Positions 22,381-31,201 of a stretch of DNA of 39,768 nucleotides are shown here, piece after piece. Both the position numbers and the translations under genes were made by a program. The notes beneath the pieces are model-generated. The model did no database searches. It was not told the DNA's origin and saw only the letters and a list, made by a program, of their open reading frames with translations. Position 1 is the stretch's first letter; the number at the start of each line of letters is the position of its first letter. The stretch comes from Paenibacillus ihuae (lineage in GTDB: Bacteria > Bacillota > Bacilli > Paenibacillales > Paenibacillaceae): assembly GCF_001368795.1 (NCBI RefSeq), contig NZ_LN831198.1:3486783-3526550 (forward strand). The letters run 5' to 3'.

Positions 22381-23576
22381 CACTTATCCGCCCCTTCCGT
22401 ATAAGCCATGATCGATTCCACATCTTTGTCTCCGCGTCCCGAGAGGCAGATGACGACAACGTCATCCTTAGTAAGATCTGGAGCAATCTTCGCTACATGC
22501 GCTATGGCATGAGCCGATTCCAGCGCTGGAATGATTCCCTCGGTGACACACAGCAGCTTAAGCGCATCCAGAGCTTCTGCGTCGGTAATAGGAACATACT
22601 TGGCACGTTCAATATCTTTGAGATAGGAATGCTCCGGTCCGACTCCCGGATAGTCCAGACCGGCGGAAATGGAGTGAGCCTCTGTAACCTGACCGTATTC
22701 ATCCTGCAGCAGATAGCTTAAAGACCCTTGGAATACACCCTGGCTGCCCTTGCTCATTGTTGCTGCATGAAACAGGGTATCAATTCCCTTCCCGGCTGCT
22801 TCTACGCCGATCATGCCCACCTGCTCATCCTCCATAAAAGGATAGAACATGCCGATGGCATTGCTGCCGCCGCCGACTGCCGCCACCAGAAGATCCGGCA
22901 GACGGCCTTCGGCCTCCAGGATCTGGCGGCGGGTCTCATCACCAATAATCCGCTGGAAATTGCGGACCATCATCGGGTACGGGTGAGGACCAACTGCTGA
23001 ACCCAAGATATAAAAGGTATCTTCCACATTGCTGACCCAGTAGCGGAGTGCTTCGTTACCTGCATCCTTAAGGGTCCGGGAACCGGACGTCACCGGAATC
23101 ACCTCGGCGCCAAGCAGCTTCATGCGGAAGACGTTAAGCGCCTGGCGGCGTGTATCCTCTTCACCCATGAACACTTTGCATTCCATACCCAGCAGTGCTG
23201 CCACCGTTGCTGTAGCCACCCCGTGCTGGCCGGCGCCTGTCTCGGCGATAACCTTGGTTTTGCCCATTCTTTTAGCTAAGATCCCCTGCCCAATAGCGTT
23301 GTTGATCTTGTGTGCTCCGGTATGATTAAGGTCCTCACGCTTCAGATAAATCTTGGCCTCCCCAAGCTGCTTGCTGAGCCGCTCAGCATAATACAGCGGG
23401 GTTTCACGTCCGGAATACTGTTTCAGTAAATAATCTATTTCTTCCTGAAAAGCCGGTTCTGCCGAATATTTCGCATAGGCTTCCTCCAGCTCAATCAGTG
23501 CATTCATTAAGGTTTCAGGAACGAAGCGGCCTCCGAAAGAACCAAAACGTCCGTACTTGTCCGGTACTTGTATCAT
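22380..23576 (-). CDS. trpB: Tryptophan synthase beta subunit
   Basis: TrpB condenses indole with serine to tryptophan using PLP. The cofactor lysine is in [10 protein letters not shown] near residues 82-91, and the phosphate-binding [10 protein letters not shown] motif lies near 232-241. The conserved start [15 protein letters not shown] identifies the TrpB1 type. At 398 residues it has the usual length. Its ATG overlaps the trpF stop by four bases (ATGA) and its stop overlaps trpA. Confidence 0.98.
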   Translation of the reverse strand: MIQVPDKYGRFGSFGGRFVPETLMNALIELEEAYAKYSAEPAFQEEIDYLLKQYSGRETPLYYAERLSKQLGEAKIYLKREDLNHTGAHKINNAIGQGILAKRMGKTKVIAETGAGQHGVATATVAALLGMECKVFMGEEDTRRQALNVFRMKLLGAEVIPVTSGSRTLKDAGNEALRYWVSNVEDTFYILGSAVGPHPYPMMVRNFQRIIGDETRRQILEAEGRLPDLLVAAVGGGSNAIGMFYPFMEDEQVGMIGVEAAGKGIDTLFHAATMSKGSQGVFQGSLSYLLQDEYGQVTEAHSISAGLDYPGVGPEHSYLKDIERAKYVPITDAEALDALKLLCVTEGIIPALESAHAIAHVAKIAPDLTKDDVVVICLSGRGDKDVESIMAYTEGADK

Positions 23577-24253
23577 GATTGCTTCACCCTTTCCACGAAA
23601 AAAGTCATTTTATTGAGATCCTTGATCCCGCCACTTTCCACGCCGCTGGAGACATCTACGCCATCAGGTCTGTAGACCTCCAGCAGTTCACTCACATTGT
23701 CCGGATGAAGCCCACCTGCTACAAATAAAGGCAGTCCATGCGCTTCCGCAGCAGCTTGAATGACCGGAATCTGCCCCCAGTCAAAGGTGCGCCCCGAGCC
23801 TCCGCTTCCCTGCGGATCATAAGTGTCAAGCAGCAATGCATCAACAGAGCCGGCGTAGCTTGCCACAGTGCCGGGCCCATCGGGATCGCCAGCCTGACCC
23901 TTGCCTGCCACGGAGATGGCCTTCCAGACCTTAACCTGCGGAAAAGTAAGCTTGACCTCCCGGCAGAACGCTGCGCTCTCCTGTCCATGCAGCTGGATCA
24001 CATCCAGCTGCACAGTCGTAAGCAACTCCTTCAGCTCTTCCAGGCCGGGGTTGACGAATACCCCTGCTGCACCTGGAGACTTCCCGGCCTCCCATGCCGA
24101 CAGCTCAGCAACGAGCTCCGCTGCCTGTACAGGTGTTACCCTGCGCCGGCTGGGTGCAAACACAAATCCAATATAATCAAGCGGTAATCGCTTCATAGAT
24201 TTTAGCACTTCAACGTCCTGAAGTCCACAGATTTTTACTAGTGTATCAGCCAT
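23573..24253 (-). CDS. trpF: Phosphoribosylanthranilate isomerase
   Basis: TrpF performs the Amadori rearrangement of phosphoribosylanthranilate. Key motifs are VKICGLQ near residues 6-12 (catalytic cysteine), [33 protein letters not shown], and the phosphate site [10 protein letters not shown]. The ATG at 24253 overlaps the trpC stop by eight bases and gives 226 residues, the usual length or slightly longer. The frame extends three codons upstream but the ATG fits the family start. It is separate from trpC, unlike the fused E. coli enzyme. Confidence 0.96.
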   Translation of the reverse strand: MADTLVKICGLQDVEVLKSMKRLPLDYIGFVFAPSRRRVTPVQAAELVAELSAWEAGKSPGAAGVFVNPGLEELKELLTTVQLDVIQLHGQESAAFCREVKLTFPQVKVWKAISVAGKGQAGDPDGPGTVASYAGSVDALLLDTYDPQGSGGSGRTFDWGQIPVIQAAAEAHGLPLFVAGGLHPDNVSELLEVYRPDGVDVSSGVESGGIKDLNKMTFFVERVKQS

Positions 24254-25076
24254 GAAAAGCACGGTCCTTTCCGGCGGATACTGGTCCGAGCAGTTTATTC
24301 ACCGCCTCTTCGACGTTCTGCTGCCTCATCAGATATTCTCCCACCAGTACACCTGTGGTACCGGTCTGGCGCAAATATTTGATATCATCCGGTCCGGCAA
24401 TCCCGCTCTCGCTGATGACCGGAACTCCATCCGGCACCAGTGCCGCCAGCTCTGCTGTCGTTTCCAGTCTCGTCTCAAACGTGCGCAGATTGCGGTTATT
24501 GATACCTAGCAGCACGTGGGGCTGCTCTATTTTCCCTGTGCCGGCTACAAGCTCCAGTTCGCTGCGGTCATGGACCTCGATCAGTACATCCAGGCCAAGT
24601 GAAGCAGATAAATCTGTAAAAGCAGCTAACTGCCCGGCAGTTAGAATAGCCGCGATCAGCAGGACAGCATCCGCCCCCAATATACGGGCCTCATAAATCT
24701 GACGCTCGTCGATAATGAAATCCTTGCGCAGTAAAGGAAGGTTTACCGCTGCCCTAACCTGCTGCAAATACAAACCGCTGCCTTGAAAATAGTCTTTATC
24801 CGTTAGCACCGACAAGCAGTCGGCTCCGCCTGCTTCATACCCCTGTGCAATGGACACCGGATCAAAGTCCGCACGGATCAGCCCTTTGGAAGGTGAAGCC
24901 TTCTTCACCTCTGCGATAAGTCCGATCTCCCGGTTCCTCCTGCTTACAAGCGCCTCCCGGAAACCCTTTGTAGCCGGAAGCCCGGCGATTGTCTCTTCTG
25001 CTTCCTTCAAGGAAAAGGTTTTGCTTAAAGCTTCGACCTCTTTGATTTTGGTAGCGACAATTTTATCAAGATACAT
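24246..25076 (-). CDS. trpC: Indole-3-glycerol phosphate synthase
   Basis: TrpC closes the indole ring by decarboxylating carboxyphenylamino-deoxyribulose phosphate. Motifs seen are IAEVKKASPSKG (catalytic lysine), LSVLTDKDYFQG, LLRKDFIIDE, LLGINNRNL and ISESGI. The ATG at 25076 lies within the end of trpD, with AAGGAG seven bases upstream, giving 276 residues; it overlaps trpD by 11 bases. Confidence 0.97.
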   Translation of the reverse strand: MYLDKIVATKIKEVEALSKTFSLKEAEETIAGLPATKGFREALVSRRNREIGLIAEVKKASPSKGLIRADFDPVSIAQGYEAGGADCLSVLTDKDYFQGSGLYLQQVRAAVNLPLLRKDFIIDERQIYEARILGADAVLLIAAILTAGQLAAFTDLSASLGLDVLIEVHDRSELELVAGTGKIEQPHVLLGINNRNLRTFETRLETTAELAALVPDGVPVISESGIAGPDDIKYLRQTGTTGVLVGEYLMRQQNVEEAVNKLLGPVSAGKDRAFHG

Positions 25077-26106
25077 AATCAAGCTCCTTCGTCATGGCTT
25101 TTAGCTGTTCCAGCTTAAGCAGCGCACTGCCGGAATCGATCATACGGCGCGCCTCCTGGACACCTGCACTCAAGCTGTCCGCCAATCCGGCAACATAGAT
25201 GCAGGCACCGGCATTAGCCAGTACGATATCACGGTATGGGGTTAAGGCTCCCTCCAGCACTGCAGTGATGATTGCAGCGTTCTCAGCAGCATCACCGCCC
25301 AGCACATCCTCCAGCGGATGCCGCTGCAGGCCCAGGGCCTCAGGGGTAATTTCATAGGTTTTGACAATGCCGTCTTTCAGTTCCGATACCTGGGTAGGTG
25401 CCGAAATGCTGATTTCGTCAAGGCCGTCCAGGCTGCTGACAATCATTGCCCGCTTGGAGCCCAGCTCCTTCAGCACATTGGCCACAATTTCTGTCTTATC
25501 GCGGTCGTAGATGCCCATAAGCTGGCGGTCGGCTCCAGCCGGGTTGGTTAGTGGCCCCAGCATGTTGAACACTGTCCGGAATCCCAGCTCGCGGCGCGGC
25601 GCGGCAGCATATTTCATGGACGGATGATAGATCTGGGCAAAGAGGAAGCAGATGCCGATATGATCCAGGCATTGCCGGGCCTGATCTGCGTTCAAATGAA
25701 TGTTGACGCCCAGAGCTTCCAGCACATCCGCACTGCCGGCTCTGCCGGAGGCGGAACGGTTGCCGTGCTTAGCCACGCGCACGGAAGCCGCTGAAGAAAT
25801 AATGGCCGAGGCGGTCGAAATATTGAATTTATGAATGCCTGAACCTCCGGTACCGCAGGTATCCAGCAGACGGGTGCGCTCTGTGAGCACCGGTGTCCCG
25901 AATCCGCGCATCGCTTCCGCGAAGCCGGTGATTTCCTCGACGGTCTCCCCTTTGATCCGCAGTGCGGTCAACAGCGCACCGATTTGCGCTGGGGACGCCA
26001 CTCCTTCCATAATGGTCCCCATAATCTCACGGGCCTGGGTCCGGCTAAGATCTTTGCCCTCGATCAGCCCGGCAATTCCTGATTGTATCATTTGACTTGC
26101 ATCCAT
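25066..26106 (-). CDS. trpD: Anthranilate phosphoribosyltransferase
   Basis: TrpD transfers the phosphoribosyl group of PRPP to anthranilate. The 346-residue protein shows the PRPP-binding motif DTCGTGGSG, the KHGNRSASGRAGSADVLEAL segment and RRELGFRTVFNMLGPLTNP. A GGAGG site precedes the ATG. It is separated from trpE by 128 bases, unusually wide for this tightly packed operon, and that gap holds a set of NAG triplets (26204-26231). Confidence 0.97.
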   Translation of the reverse strand: MDASQMIQSGIAGLIEGKDLSRTQAREIMGTIMEGVASPAQIGALLTALRIKGETVEEITGFAEAMRGFGTPVLTERTRLLDTCGTGGSGIHKFNISTASAIISSAASVRVAKHGNRSASGRAGSADVLEALGVNIHLNADQARQCLDHIGICFLFAQIYHPSMKYAAAPRRELGFRTVFNMLGPLTNPAGADRQLMGIYDRDKTEIVANVLKELGSKRAMIVSSLDGLDEISISAPTQVSELKDGIVKTYEITPEALGLQRHPLEDVLGGDAAENAAIITAVLEGALTPYRDIVLANAGACIYVAGLADSLSAGVQEARRMIDSGSALLKLEQLKAMTKELDYVS

Positions 26107-26203
26107 AGTCTTTTTCCTCCTAAAAGTTTTGTTAGGATAACTTCACTGAACTGCTTCGGACAAAACTCTCTCCGGAAGCATCAGCTGAGTTTTATGGAGC
26201 ATT

Positions 26204-26231
26204 CTCTGCTCAGCTCTTCTGTCCTGTTCTC
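26204..26231 (-). promoter_or_regulatory. Six NAG triplets at five-base period between trpE and trpD
   Basis: Starting four bases after the trpE stop codon, the mRNA would read GAG, CAG, CAG, GAG, GAG, GAG, each separated by exactly two bases. TRAP recognises (G/U)AG triplets with this spacing, so a secondary, weaker TRAP contact in the transcript is possible. Two triplets are CAG, which TRAP binds less well. The next GCTGAG (26215-26210) can also pair with CTCAGC downstream. Confidence 0.35.
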
Positions 26232-26234
26232 TGA

Positions 26235-27788
26235 TTAAGGCGTATATTCGTACATGTAATCCTGATTGATTACCTGTTTTTCTTTGATCTCTACCGGAAA
26301 CATGGCTTCCGCCATCCGGATGGCTTTGAGCATGCCCTTTGCTTTGTTAAGGGTCTCTTCATATTCCTTCTCCGGCACCGAGTCCCATACAATCCCTGCT
26401 CCAGCCTGCACATAGGCCCGGCCTTTACGGAAAATGATGGTGCGGATGGTGATACAGGAATCCATATTCCCGGAGAACCCGAGATACCCGATAGCTCCGG
26501 CGTAGGCGCCTCTGGCTTCACGCTCCAGCTCGGAAATGATCTCCATCGCCCGCAGCTTCGGTGCGCCTGAGACGGTACCGGCCGGCAGACAAGACAGGAA
26601 GGCATCGAAGAAATCCTTATTGTCGTCCAAGGTCCCCGACACATTTGAAACCATGTGCATGACATGTGAGTACTTCTCGATTTCCATAAAGGAGTCGCAT
26701 TTCACCGAGCCGAACTTGGAGACCCTGCCCAGATCGTTGCGGCCGAGGTCAACCAGCATCAGATGCTCCGCCCGCTCTTTTTCATCCTCCAGAAGTTCAG
26801 CCGCGAGGGCCCGGTCTTCTGCCTCATTCGCCCCCCGCGGTCTGGTTCCGGCGATCGGGCGGGTGGCCACGCGGCCACCGTCCACCTTCACCAGCGATTC
26901 CGGAGAGGTGCCGACGATGATCTCTTCATCCATTTTAAGATAATACATATACGGCGAAGGATTCAGCGTACGCAGCATCCGGTAGACATGCAGCGGAGAT
27001 ACTTCCGTCTCAATATGCAGGCGCTGCGACAGCACCACCTGAAAAATATCTCCGGCCCGGATATATTCCTTGGCCTGCTCCACATTGGAAATGTACTGTT
27101 CCTTAGTAAGGTTGGAATGAATCTCACCCAGCTCGATATCCTGGGGGATGCTGCGGCGGTTAACATTCTCCTTCGGCCCTTCCTTCTGTAGCTCCTCGGC
27201 GAAGTCCTCCAGCTCGCGGTTCAAAGCCTCATAGGCTGCGCGGATGTCGGAGTCTGTATCCCCGTCTTTGATGTGCAGATTGCCTACGAGCAGGATCTGC
27301 TGTTTCACATGATCGAAGACAATGATCCGGTCGCAGAACATGAAGCGTATATCATCCGTGCCGAGATCATCTACCGCATGCGGCGAGAGCTTCTCATAAT
27401 ATTGCAGCAGATCATATCCGAAGAATCCGATCGCACCGCCGGTAAACGGAGGCATCCCGTCCAGCTTTGGACTGCGGTAGGAGCGGAGCAGTGCTTTTAG
27501 CTCCTCGATCGGTTTGCCTGTCAGCCGCTTCTGCTCCCCGCCGACCTTCACGTGGATGACATTCTTTTTCCCGGATATCAGCAGAAACGGATCACTGCCG
27601 ATAAAAGAATACCGGGCCCATTGAATGCCGCCTTCTACGCTTTCCAGCAAAAACGCGTGGGATTCACCGGCAAACCGCTGAAACAGCCGGATCGGAGTCT
27701 CCATATCCGCAAGCAGCCGCTTCACTACCGGAATCAGGTTATATTCCCGCGACAGTGATACCACTTCTTCAACACTAGGATTAGTCAT
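26235..27788 (-). CDS. trpE: Anthranilate synthase component I
   Basis: TrpE converts chorismate to anthranilate with ammonia from the glutaminase subunit. At 517 residues it has family length. The tryptophan-binding LLES motif lies in the N-terminal half (AFLLESVEGG near residues 45-54). Chorismate-site motifs include VGTSPESLVKV, RPIAGTRPRGA, LPAGTVSGAPK and QAGAGIVWDS. The Shine-Dalgarno AAGGAGG is nine bases before the ATG. No trpG lies in the operon, as in B. subtilis, where the shared glutaminase sits with the folate genes. Expression is probably controlled by TRAP-dependent attenuation in the leader upstream. Confidence 0.97.
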   Translation of the reverse strand: MTNPSVEEVVSLSREYNLIPVVKRLLADMETPIRLFQRFAGESHAFLLESVEGGIQWARYSFIGSDPFLLISGKKNVIHVKVGGEQKRLTGKPIEELKALLRSYRSPKLDGMPPFTGGAIGFFGYDLLQYYEKLSPHAVDDLGTDDIRFMFCDRIIVFDHVKQQILLVGNLHIKDGDTDSDIRAAYEALNRELEDFAEELQKEGPKENVNRRSIPQDIELGEIHSNLTKEQYISNVEQAKEYIRAGDIFQVVLSQRLHIETEVSPLHVYRMLRTLNPSPYMYYLKMDEEIIVGTSPESLVKVDGGRVATRPIAGTRPRGANEAEDRALAAELLEDEKERAEHLMLVDLGRNDLGRVSKFGSVKCDSFMEIEKYSHVMHMVSNVSGTLDDNKDFFDAFLSCLPAGTVSGAPKLRAMEIISELEREARGAYAGAIGYLGFSGNMDSCITIRTIIFRKGRAYVQAGAGIVWDSVPEKEYEETLNKAKGMLKAIRMAEAMFPVEIKEKQVINQDYMYEYTP

Positions 27789-27835
27789 TTTGGGATACCT
27801 CCTTGGAATGTACGAGTATATTATCCGAAATACAG

Positions 27836-27858
27836 AAAAACCTCTACCGAAGTAGAGG
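27836..27858 (-). terminator. Leader terminator close to trpE
   Basis: The minus strand has a perfect seven-base-pair stem CCTCTAC/GTAGAGG with a TTCG tetraloop, followed by TTTTT. It lies 48 bases before the trpE ATG and can end transcripts that start at the trp promoter or come from aroH. It is a likely attenuator. Confidence 0.88.
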
Positions 27859-27972
27859 TTGTTGTAGGTAAGTACATGAAAAAGCGCTCAGGACCGGGAA
27901 TCATTCCAAACGATGCATAAACTGTCTGATTAAGGATATACGGGTAGCGTAAATAAACCGTTAATCCTATCC

Positions 27973-28008
27973 AAAAAGACATCTGCAATTCAATGGAATG
28001 CCTCAGAT
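27973..28008 (-). terminator. Possible attenuator hairpin adjoining the TRAP site
   Basis: Minus-strand ATCTG...CAGAT and inner ATTC/GAAT pairings form an imperfect hairpin followed by GTCTTTTTGG. Its 5' part (GCATTC) can instead pair with GAGTGC, which includes the last TRAP triplet, giving a candidate antiterminator. Stability is modest. Confidence 0.35.
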
Positions 28009-28021
28009 TTAACATCCTGCA

Positions 28022-28075
28022 CTCGTCTCAGCTATACTCAACTAGTCTAAACTCAACTCGGGCTTTACTCGGCTA
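28022..28075 (-). promoter_or_regulatory. TRAP-binding site in the trp leader (11 NAG triplets)
   Basis: In the minus-strand transcript eleven triplets follow one another over 54 bases: UAG, GAG, AAG, GAG, GAG, UAG, UAG, GAG, UAG, GAG, GAG. Nine spacers are two bases and one (after AAG) is three. This is the known pattern for the tryptophan-activated 11-subunit RNA-binding protein TRAP, whose gene mtrB is in the window. Ten triplets are the preferred GAG or UAG. The site begins almost at the predicted transcription start. Confidence 0.93.
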
Positions 28076-28080
28076 ATTAC

Positions 28081-28110
28081 ACTATACATGATGACGGTGT
28101 TCATTGACAA
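28081..28110 (-). promoter_or_regulatory. Sigma-A promoter of trpE
   Basis: Minus-strand TTGTCA (28110-28105) and TATAGT (28086-28081) are separated by 18 bases, with one mismatch each. The predicted start is near 28074, at the first TRAP triplet. It gives trp genes their own promoter inside the larger aro-trp unit. Confidence 0.75.
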
Positions 28111-28128
28111 CCCGGACCCGATAATAAA

Positions 28129-28500
28129 TTACTTGCTCTGTGAGAGATCCGGACGAAGCCTCTGCGCCTCATTCAAATAGACATGGCGGATATCCCGCTG
28201 AGACTTATCCGTGTTGACCTGTACCATCAGCCGGATGCACATCGGCAGACCGCCTTTGACCGGAATCTCAACGGAGCACATCAGAGGCACCAAATCCCAG
28301 CCTTCAATTTCACGGATGGCCCGAGCCGGGAACGTAGCATCCAGATCACCTGTCACCGTAATCCATACACTGCAGATATCTTCGGCAATAACATCATTGC
28401 GCTCGACAATTTCCCGCAGCAGCACAACGGTTTCGCGCAAAATCTCATTTTCCTCGTTTTTGGTTACGGTAGTTGCACCGCGTATCCCCCGGTTCACCAT
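28129..28500 (-). CDS. aroH: Chorismate mutase, AroH class
   Basis: This monofunctional chorismate mutase of 123 residues rearranges chorismate to prephenate for phenylalanine and tyrosine. It is of the trimeric AroH type: MVNRGIRGATTVTKNEENEI at the start holds the substrate-binding arginine; DICSVWITVTGDLDATFPAR and the MCSVEIPV and IRLMVQVNTD segments are characteristic. It overlaps the end of aroB by seven bases. The stop lies just upstream of the trp promoter, the same arrangement as in B. subtilis. Confidence 0.97.
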   Translation of the reverse strand: MVNRGIRGATTVTKNEENEILRETVVLLREIVERNDVIAEDICSVWITVTGDLDATFPARAIREIEGWDLVPLMCSVEIPVKGGLPMCIRLMVQVNTDKSQRDIRHVYLNEAQRLRPDLSQSK

Positions 28501-29597
28501 GGGCTTCCCTCCTTCTTAAGCTGTGCGATAACCTCACGCACATCACTCTGCTGCACATCATTTACGATGCTGACAGCACCGATAGAATCCGGCACGATAA
28601 AGGTCATCTTGCCTTCCTTGAATTTCTTGTCATGCATCATGGCATCCATCAGCTCATCCTCGCTGAACTCTGCAGGCAGACTCACCGGCAGCGATAACGC
28701 GGACAGCATAGAAACGGTGTCCTCATAAATTCCCTGATCGCGGCCCAGCTTGGCGGCCAAGAGTGCCGAACCGGCCATCCCGATGGCAATCGCCTCACCG
28801 TGCAGGAATACACCGTAACCGCCTACCGCTTCGATGGCATGTCCGATCGTATGTCCCAGGTTCAATATCGCCCGCTGGCCCTGTTCACGTTCATCATTGC
28901 CGACGACTACAGCCTTGATGGCGCATCCGCGCTCCAGGGCATAGCCCAGCGCCTCTGCATCCAGGGCGAGCAGGTCCTCTGCATGCTCACGGCACCAGTA
29001 CGCAAATTCACGGTCCAGAATCAGACCGTGCTTCACCACTTCAGCCAGGCCGGATGAGACTTGGCGCGGCGGCAGTGTGCTCAGGGTATCGAGATCATAC
29101 AGCACCATCAAGGGCTGGTAGAAGGCACCGACCATATTCTTCGCCAGCGGATGATTGACGGCTACTTTACCGCCTACACTGCTATCATGGGCAAGGATCG
29201 TAGTTGGGATCTGGACGAACCCTATCCCCCGCATGTAGGAGGCGGCAACGAAACCCGCCAGATCTCCTACTACACCGCCTCCAAGCGCCAGCACCGCTGA
29301 ACTGCGGTCCAGACCCGCTTGAATCGCAGTTGTAATCACTTCCTCGTATACAGCCAGTGATTTGGAGGCTTCACCGGCAGGAATAACATGATTTACGACC
29401 GAATAGCCTTGTTCTTGCAGTGAAGCTTCAACTACAGCCAGATAGCGCGGGGCTACTTCGCTGTCACTGACCACTAGCAGCGGACTGCGGAGCGGAATGC
29501 CGGCATCCCGGCAGCGTTCCCCGATCTTGCGCAGCAATCCGCTGCCGATATGAATGGGATAAGAGCGCTCGCCTAAATCTACAGTAATACTGCGCAT
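28494..29597 (-). CDS. aroB: 3-dehydroquinate synthase
   Basis: AroB makes 3-dehydroquinate from DAHP, the second shikimate step, using NAD+ and a divalent metal. The 367-residue protein shows the NAD-binding ALGGGVVGDLAGFVAASYMR, QIPTTILAHDSSVGGKVAVN, the metal-site glutamate in GLAEVVKHG, and the histidines of LNLGHTIGHAIE and FLHGEAIAIGM. It follows aroC with two bases between stop and start region and overlaps aroH. Confidence 0.97.
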   Translation of the reverse strand: MRSITVDLGERSYPIHIGSGLLRKIGERCRDAGIPLRSPLLVVSDSEVAPRYLAVVEASLQEQGYSVVNHVIPAGEASKSLAVYEEVITTAIQAGLDRSSAVLALGGGVVGDLAGFVAASYMRGIGFVQIPTTILAHDSSVGGKVAVNHPLAKNMVGAFYQPLMVLYDLDTLSTLPPRQVSSGLAEVVKHGLILDREFAYWCREHAEDLLALDAEALGYALERGCAIKAVVVGNDEREQGQRAILNLGHTIGHAIEAVGGYGVFLHGEAIAIGMAGSALLAAKLGRDQGIYEDTVSMLSALSLPVSLPAEFSEDELMDAMMHDKKFKEGKMTFIVPDSIGAVSIVNDVQQSDVREVIAQLKKEGSPW

Positions 29598-29599
29598 AA

Positions 29600-30769
29600 T
29601 CAGTAGCTCTCCAGCTGCGCCAGGTAATTATTGTAGTTCGCTCTAATCTCCTCAAGCGAATCGCCGCCGAACTTCTCCAGGAATGCTTTGGCAATCTCCC
29701 AGGCAACCACGTTCTCCAGTACTACACAAGCTGCCGGAACAGCGCAGGCATCCGAGCGTTCCACCTGTGCAGTGAAAGGCTCCTTGGTATCGATATCCAC
29801 ACTTTGCAGCGGTTTGTACAGGGTAGGGATCGGCTTCATGACACCGCGGACTACGACTGGCATTCCGTTCGTCATGCCGCCTTCAAAGCCGCCGAGCCTG
29901 TTGCTTGCCCGGTAATATCCCCGGGAGGCTTCATACATAATCTCGTCATGGACCTGTGAACCGCGGAGTATCCCGGCTTCGAAGCCGATACCGATCTCCA
30001 CACCTTTGAACGCATTGATAGACATGACGGCTCCGGCAATGGCTGCATCAAGCTTACGGTCGTACTGAACATAGCTTCCGAGTCCGACAGGCAATCCTTC
30101 AACGATGCATTCCACAATTCCGCCGATAGAGTCGCCTTCCTCCTTGATCTTGTCTATGTATGCCTCCATCTTTTGTTCCGTCTCTTTATCCACGACTCGT
30201 ACGGAGGATTCTTCCGTCCGGGCAATTAATTCGTCGATAGGCAAATTATTTGCAGGCGCTTCAATCTCACCGATCCGGATCACCTGTCCGGCAATCTTGA
30301 CGCCGAACTCTGCCAGCAGCTGGCGGGCAACAGCGCCTACCGCCACTCTTGCGGCTGTTTCACGTGCACTGGAGCGCTCCAGTACATTCCGCAGATCGGT
30401 ATGGTTATATTTCAATCCGCCGTTTAAGTCGGCATGTCCGGGACGCGGCCGGTTGACCCGCCGCTTCTCTTCATCACTGCCGGGGATCGGCTCAATATTC
30501 ATAATATTCTTCCAGTGCGTCCAGTCTTTGTTCTCTACTACCAAAGCTACCGGAGCACCTGTGGTATAGCCATGGCGCACCCCGCCGACGATCTGAGCGG
30601 TATCCTTCTCGATCTGCATCCGGCGTCCGCGGCCGTAGCCCTTCTGCCGGCGCAGCAGCTGAAAATTAAGCTCTTCGAAGTTAAGTGTCAAATTGCTGGG
30701 CAGTCCCTCAATAATTGCTGTAAGCTGGGGGCCGTGCGTTTCCCCCGCTGTTAAATAGCGTAAACTCAT
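29600..30769 (-). CDS. aroC: Chorismate synthase
   Basis: AroC eliminates phosphate from EPSP to give chorismate, needing reduced FMN. Motifs are [19 protein letters not shown] near residues 4-22, the [10 protein letters not shown] region, [12 protein letters not shown] with [20 protein letters not shown], and [14 protein letters not shown]. The ATG at 30769 gives 389 residues and has AAAGGGG about eight bases upstream; the frame extends six codons further without support. It is the first gene of the aromatic supra-operon and has its own strong promoter. Gene names follow the E. coli convention (B. subtilis aroF). Confidence 0.97.
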   Translation of the reverse strand: MSLRYLTAGETHGPQLTAIIEGLPSNLTLNFEELNFQLLRRQKGYGRGRRMQIEKDTAQIVGGVRHGYTTGAPVALVVENKDWTHWKNIMNIEPIPGSDEEKRRVNRPRPGHADLNGGLKYNHTDLRNVLERSSARETAARVAVGAVARQLLAEFGVKIAGQVIRIGEIEAPANNLPIDELIARTEESSVRVVDKETEQKMEAYIDKIKEEGDSIGGIVECIVEGLPVGLGSYVQYDRKLDAAIAGAVMSINAFKGVEIGIGFEAGILRGSQVHDEIMYEASRGYYRASNRLGGFEGGMTNGMPVVVRGVMKPIPTLYKPLQSVDIDTKEPFTAQVERSDACAVPAACVVLENVVAWEIAKAFLEKFGGDSLEEIRANYNNYLAQLESY

Positions 30770-30830
30770 GCTGCGTTCCCCTTTCACACTTTTAAACTGT
30801 AAACCGCTAAAATATTAAAACTCTTGCCTC

Positions 30831-30859
30831 ATTATAGTATAGCCTTCCCGCTTTGACAA
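30831..30859 (-). promoter_or_regulatory. Sigma-A promoter of the aro-trp supra-operon
   Basis: Minus-strand TTGTCA (30859-30854) and perfect TATAAT (30836-30831) are 17 bases apart. The predicted start is near 30824, about 55 bases before aroC. Confidence 0.85.
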
Positions 30860-30903
30860 GAAAGGGATCATGAGCAAAAAGCAGATTTGTGCCCATATAA
30901 GAA

Positions 30904-30940
30904 CAGCGCCGCCTTACTCTTTCGAGCAAAGGCGGCGCTG
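30904..30940. terminator. Terminator after the small unknown gene
   Basis: A 12-base-pair perfect stem CAGCGCCGCCTT/AAGGCGGCGCTG with a 13-base loop. On the minus strand it is followed by TTCTTATAT, a short T-rich tract. It separates the cheR transcript from the aro promoter. Confidence 0.78.
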
Positions 30941-30967
30941 CTAAACGTCCCGGTTCAGAGCCCTGAA

Positions 30968-31129
30968 TCAGCTTCCGATCTTTCGCTGTGCAGGAGGAAC
31001 AGTCTGCTTGCTCTCCTCAAGCTTAAGCAGGCTTTGCAGCTGCAGCTCTTCGACACCAAGAATTTGCCCGCATTCACGGACGGTCAGAAACCCGCGTCTG
31101 TATGCGGCAATGACCTTACTTTTGTCCAT
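30968..31129 (-). CDS. Small protein of unknown function, HTH-like
   Basis: This 53-residue basic protein begins MDKSKVIAAYRRGFLTVREC. The stretch FLTVRECGQILGVEELQLQS could form a helix-turn-helix, but no known regulator family is recognised. The ATG at 31129 is chosen as the natural protein start; the Shine-Dalgarno is poor. A GTG at 31180 would add 17 residues without any better site. It lies between cheR and the aro promoter and ends before a strong hairpin. B. subtilis has no gene at this place that I know of. Confidence 0.55.
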   Translation of the reverse strand: MDKSKVIAAYRRGFLTVRECGQILGVEELQLQSLLKLEESKQTVPPAQRKIGS

Positions 31130-31201
31130 CTGGATTAACGACCTTTCGCATGGCGTAAAGTACCTGCTATTCAGTATCACTGAAAGATTGCGAAAGTATA
31201 C

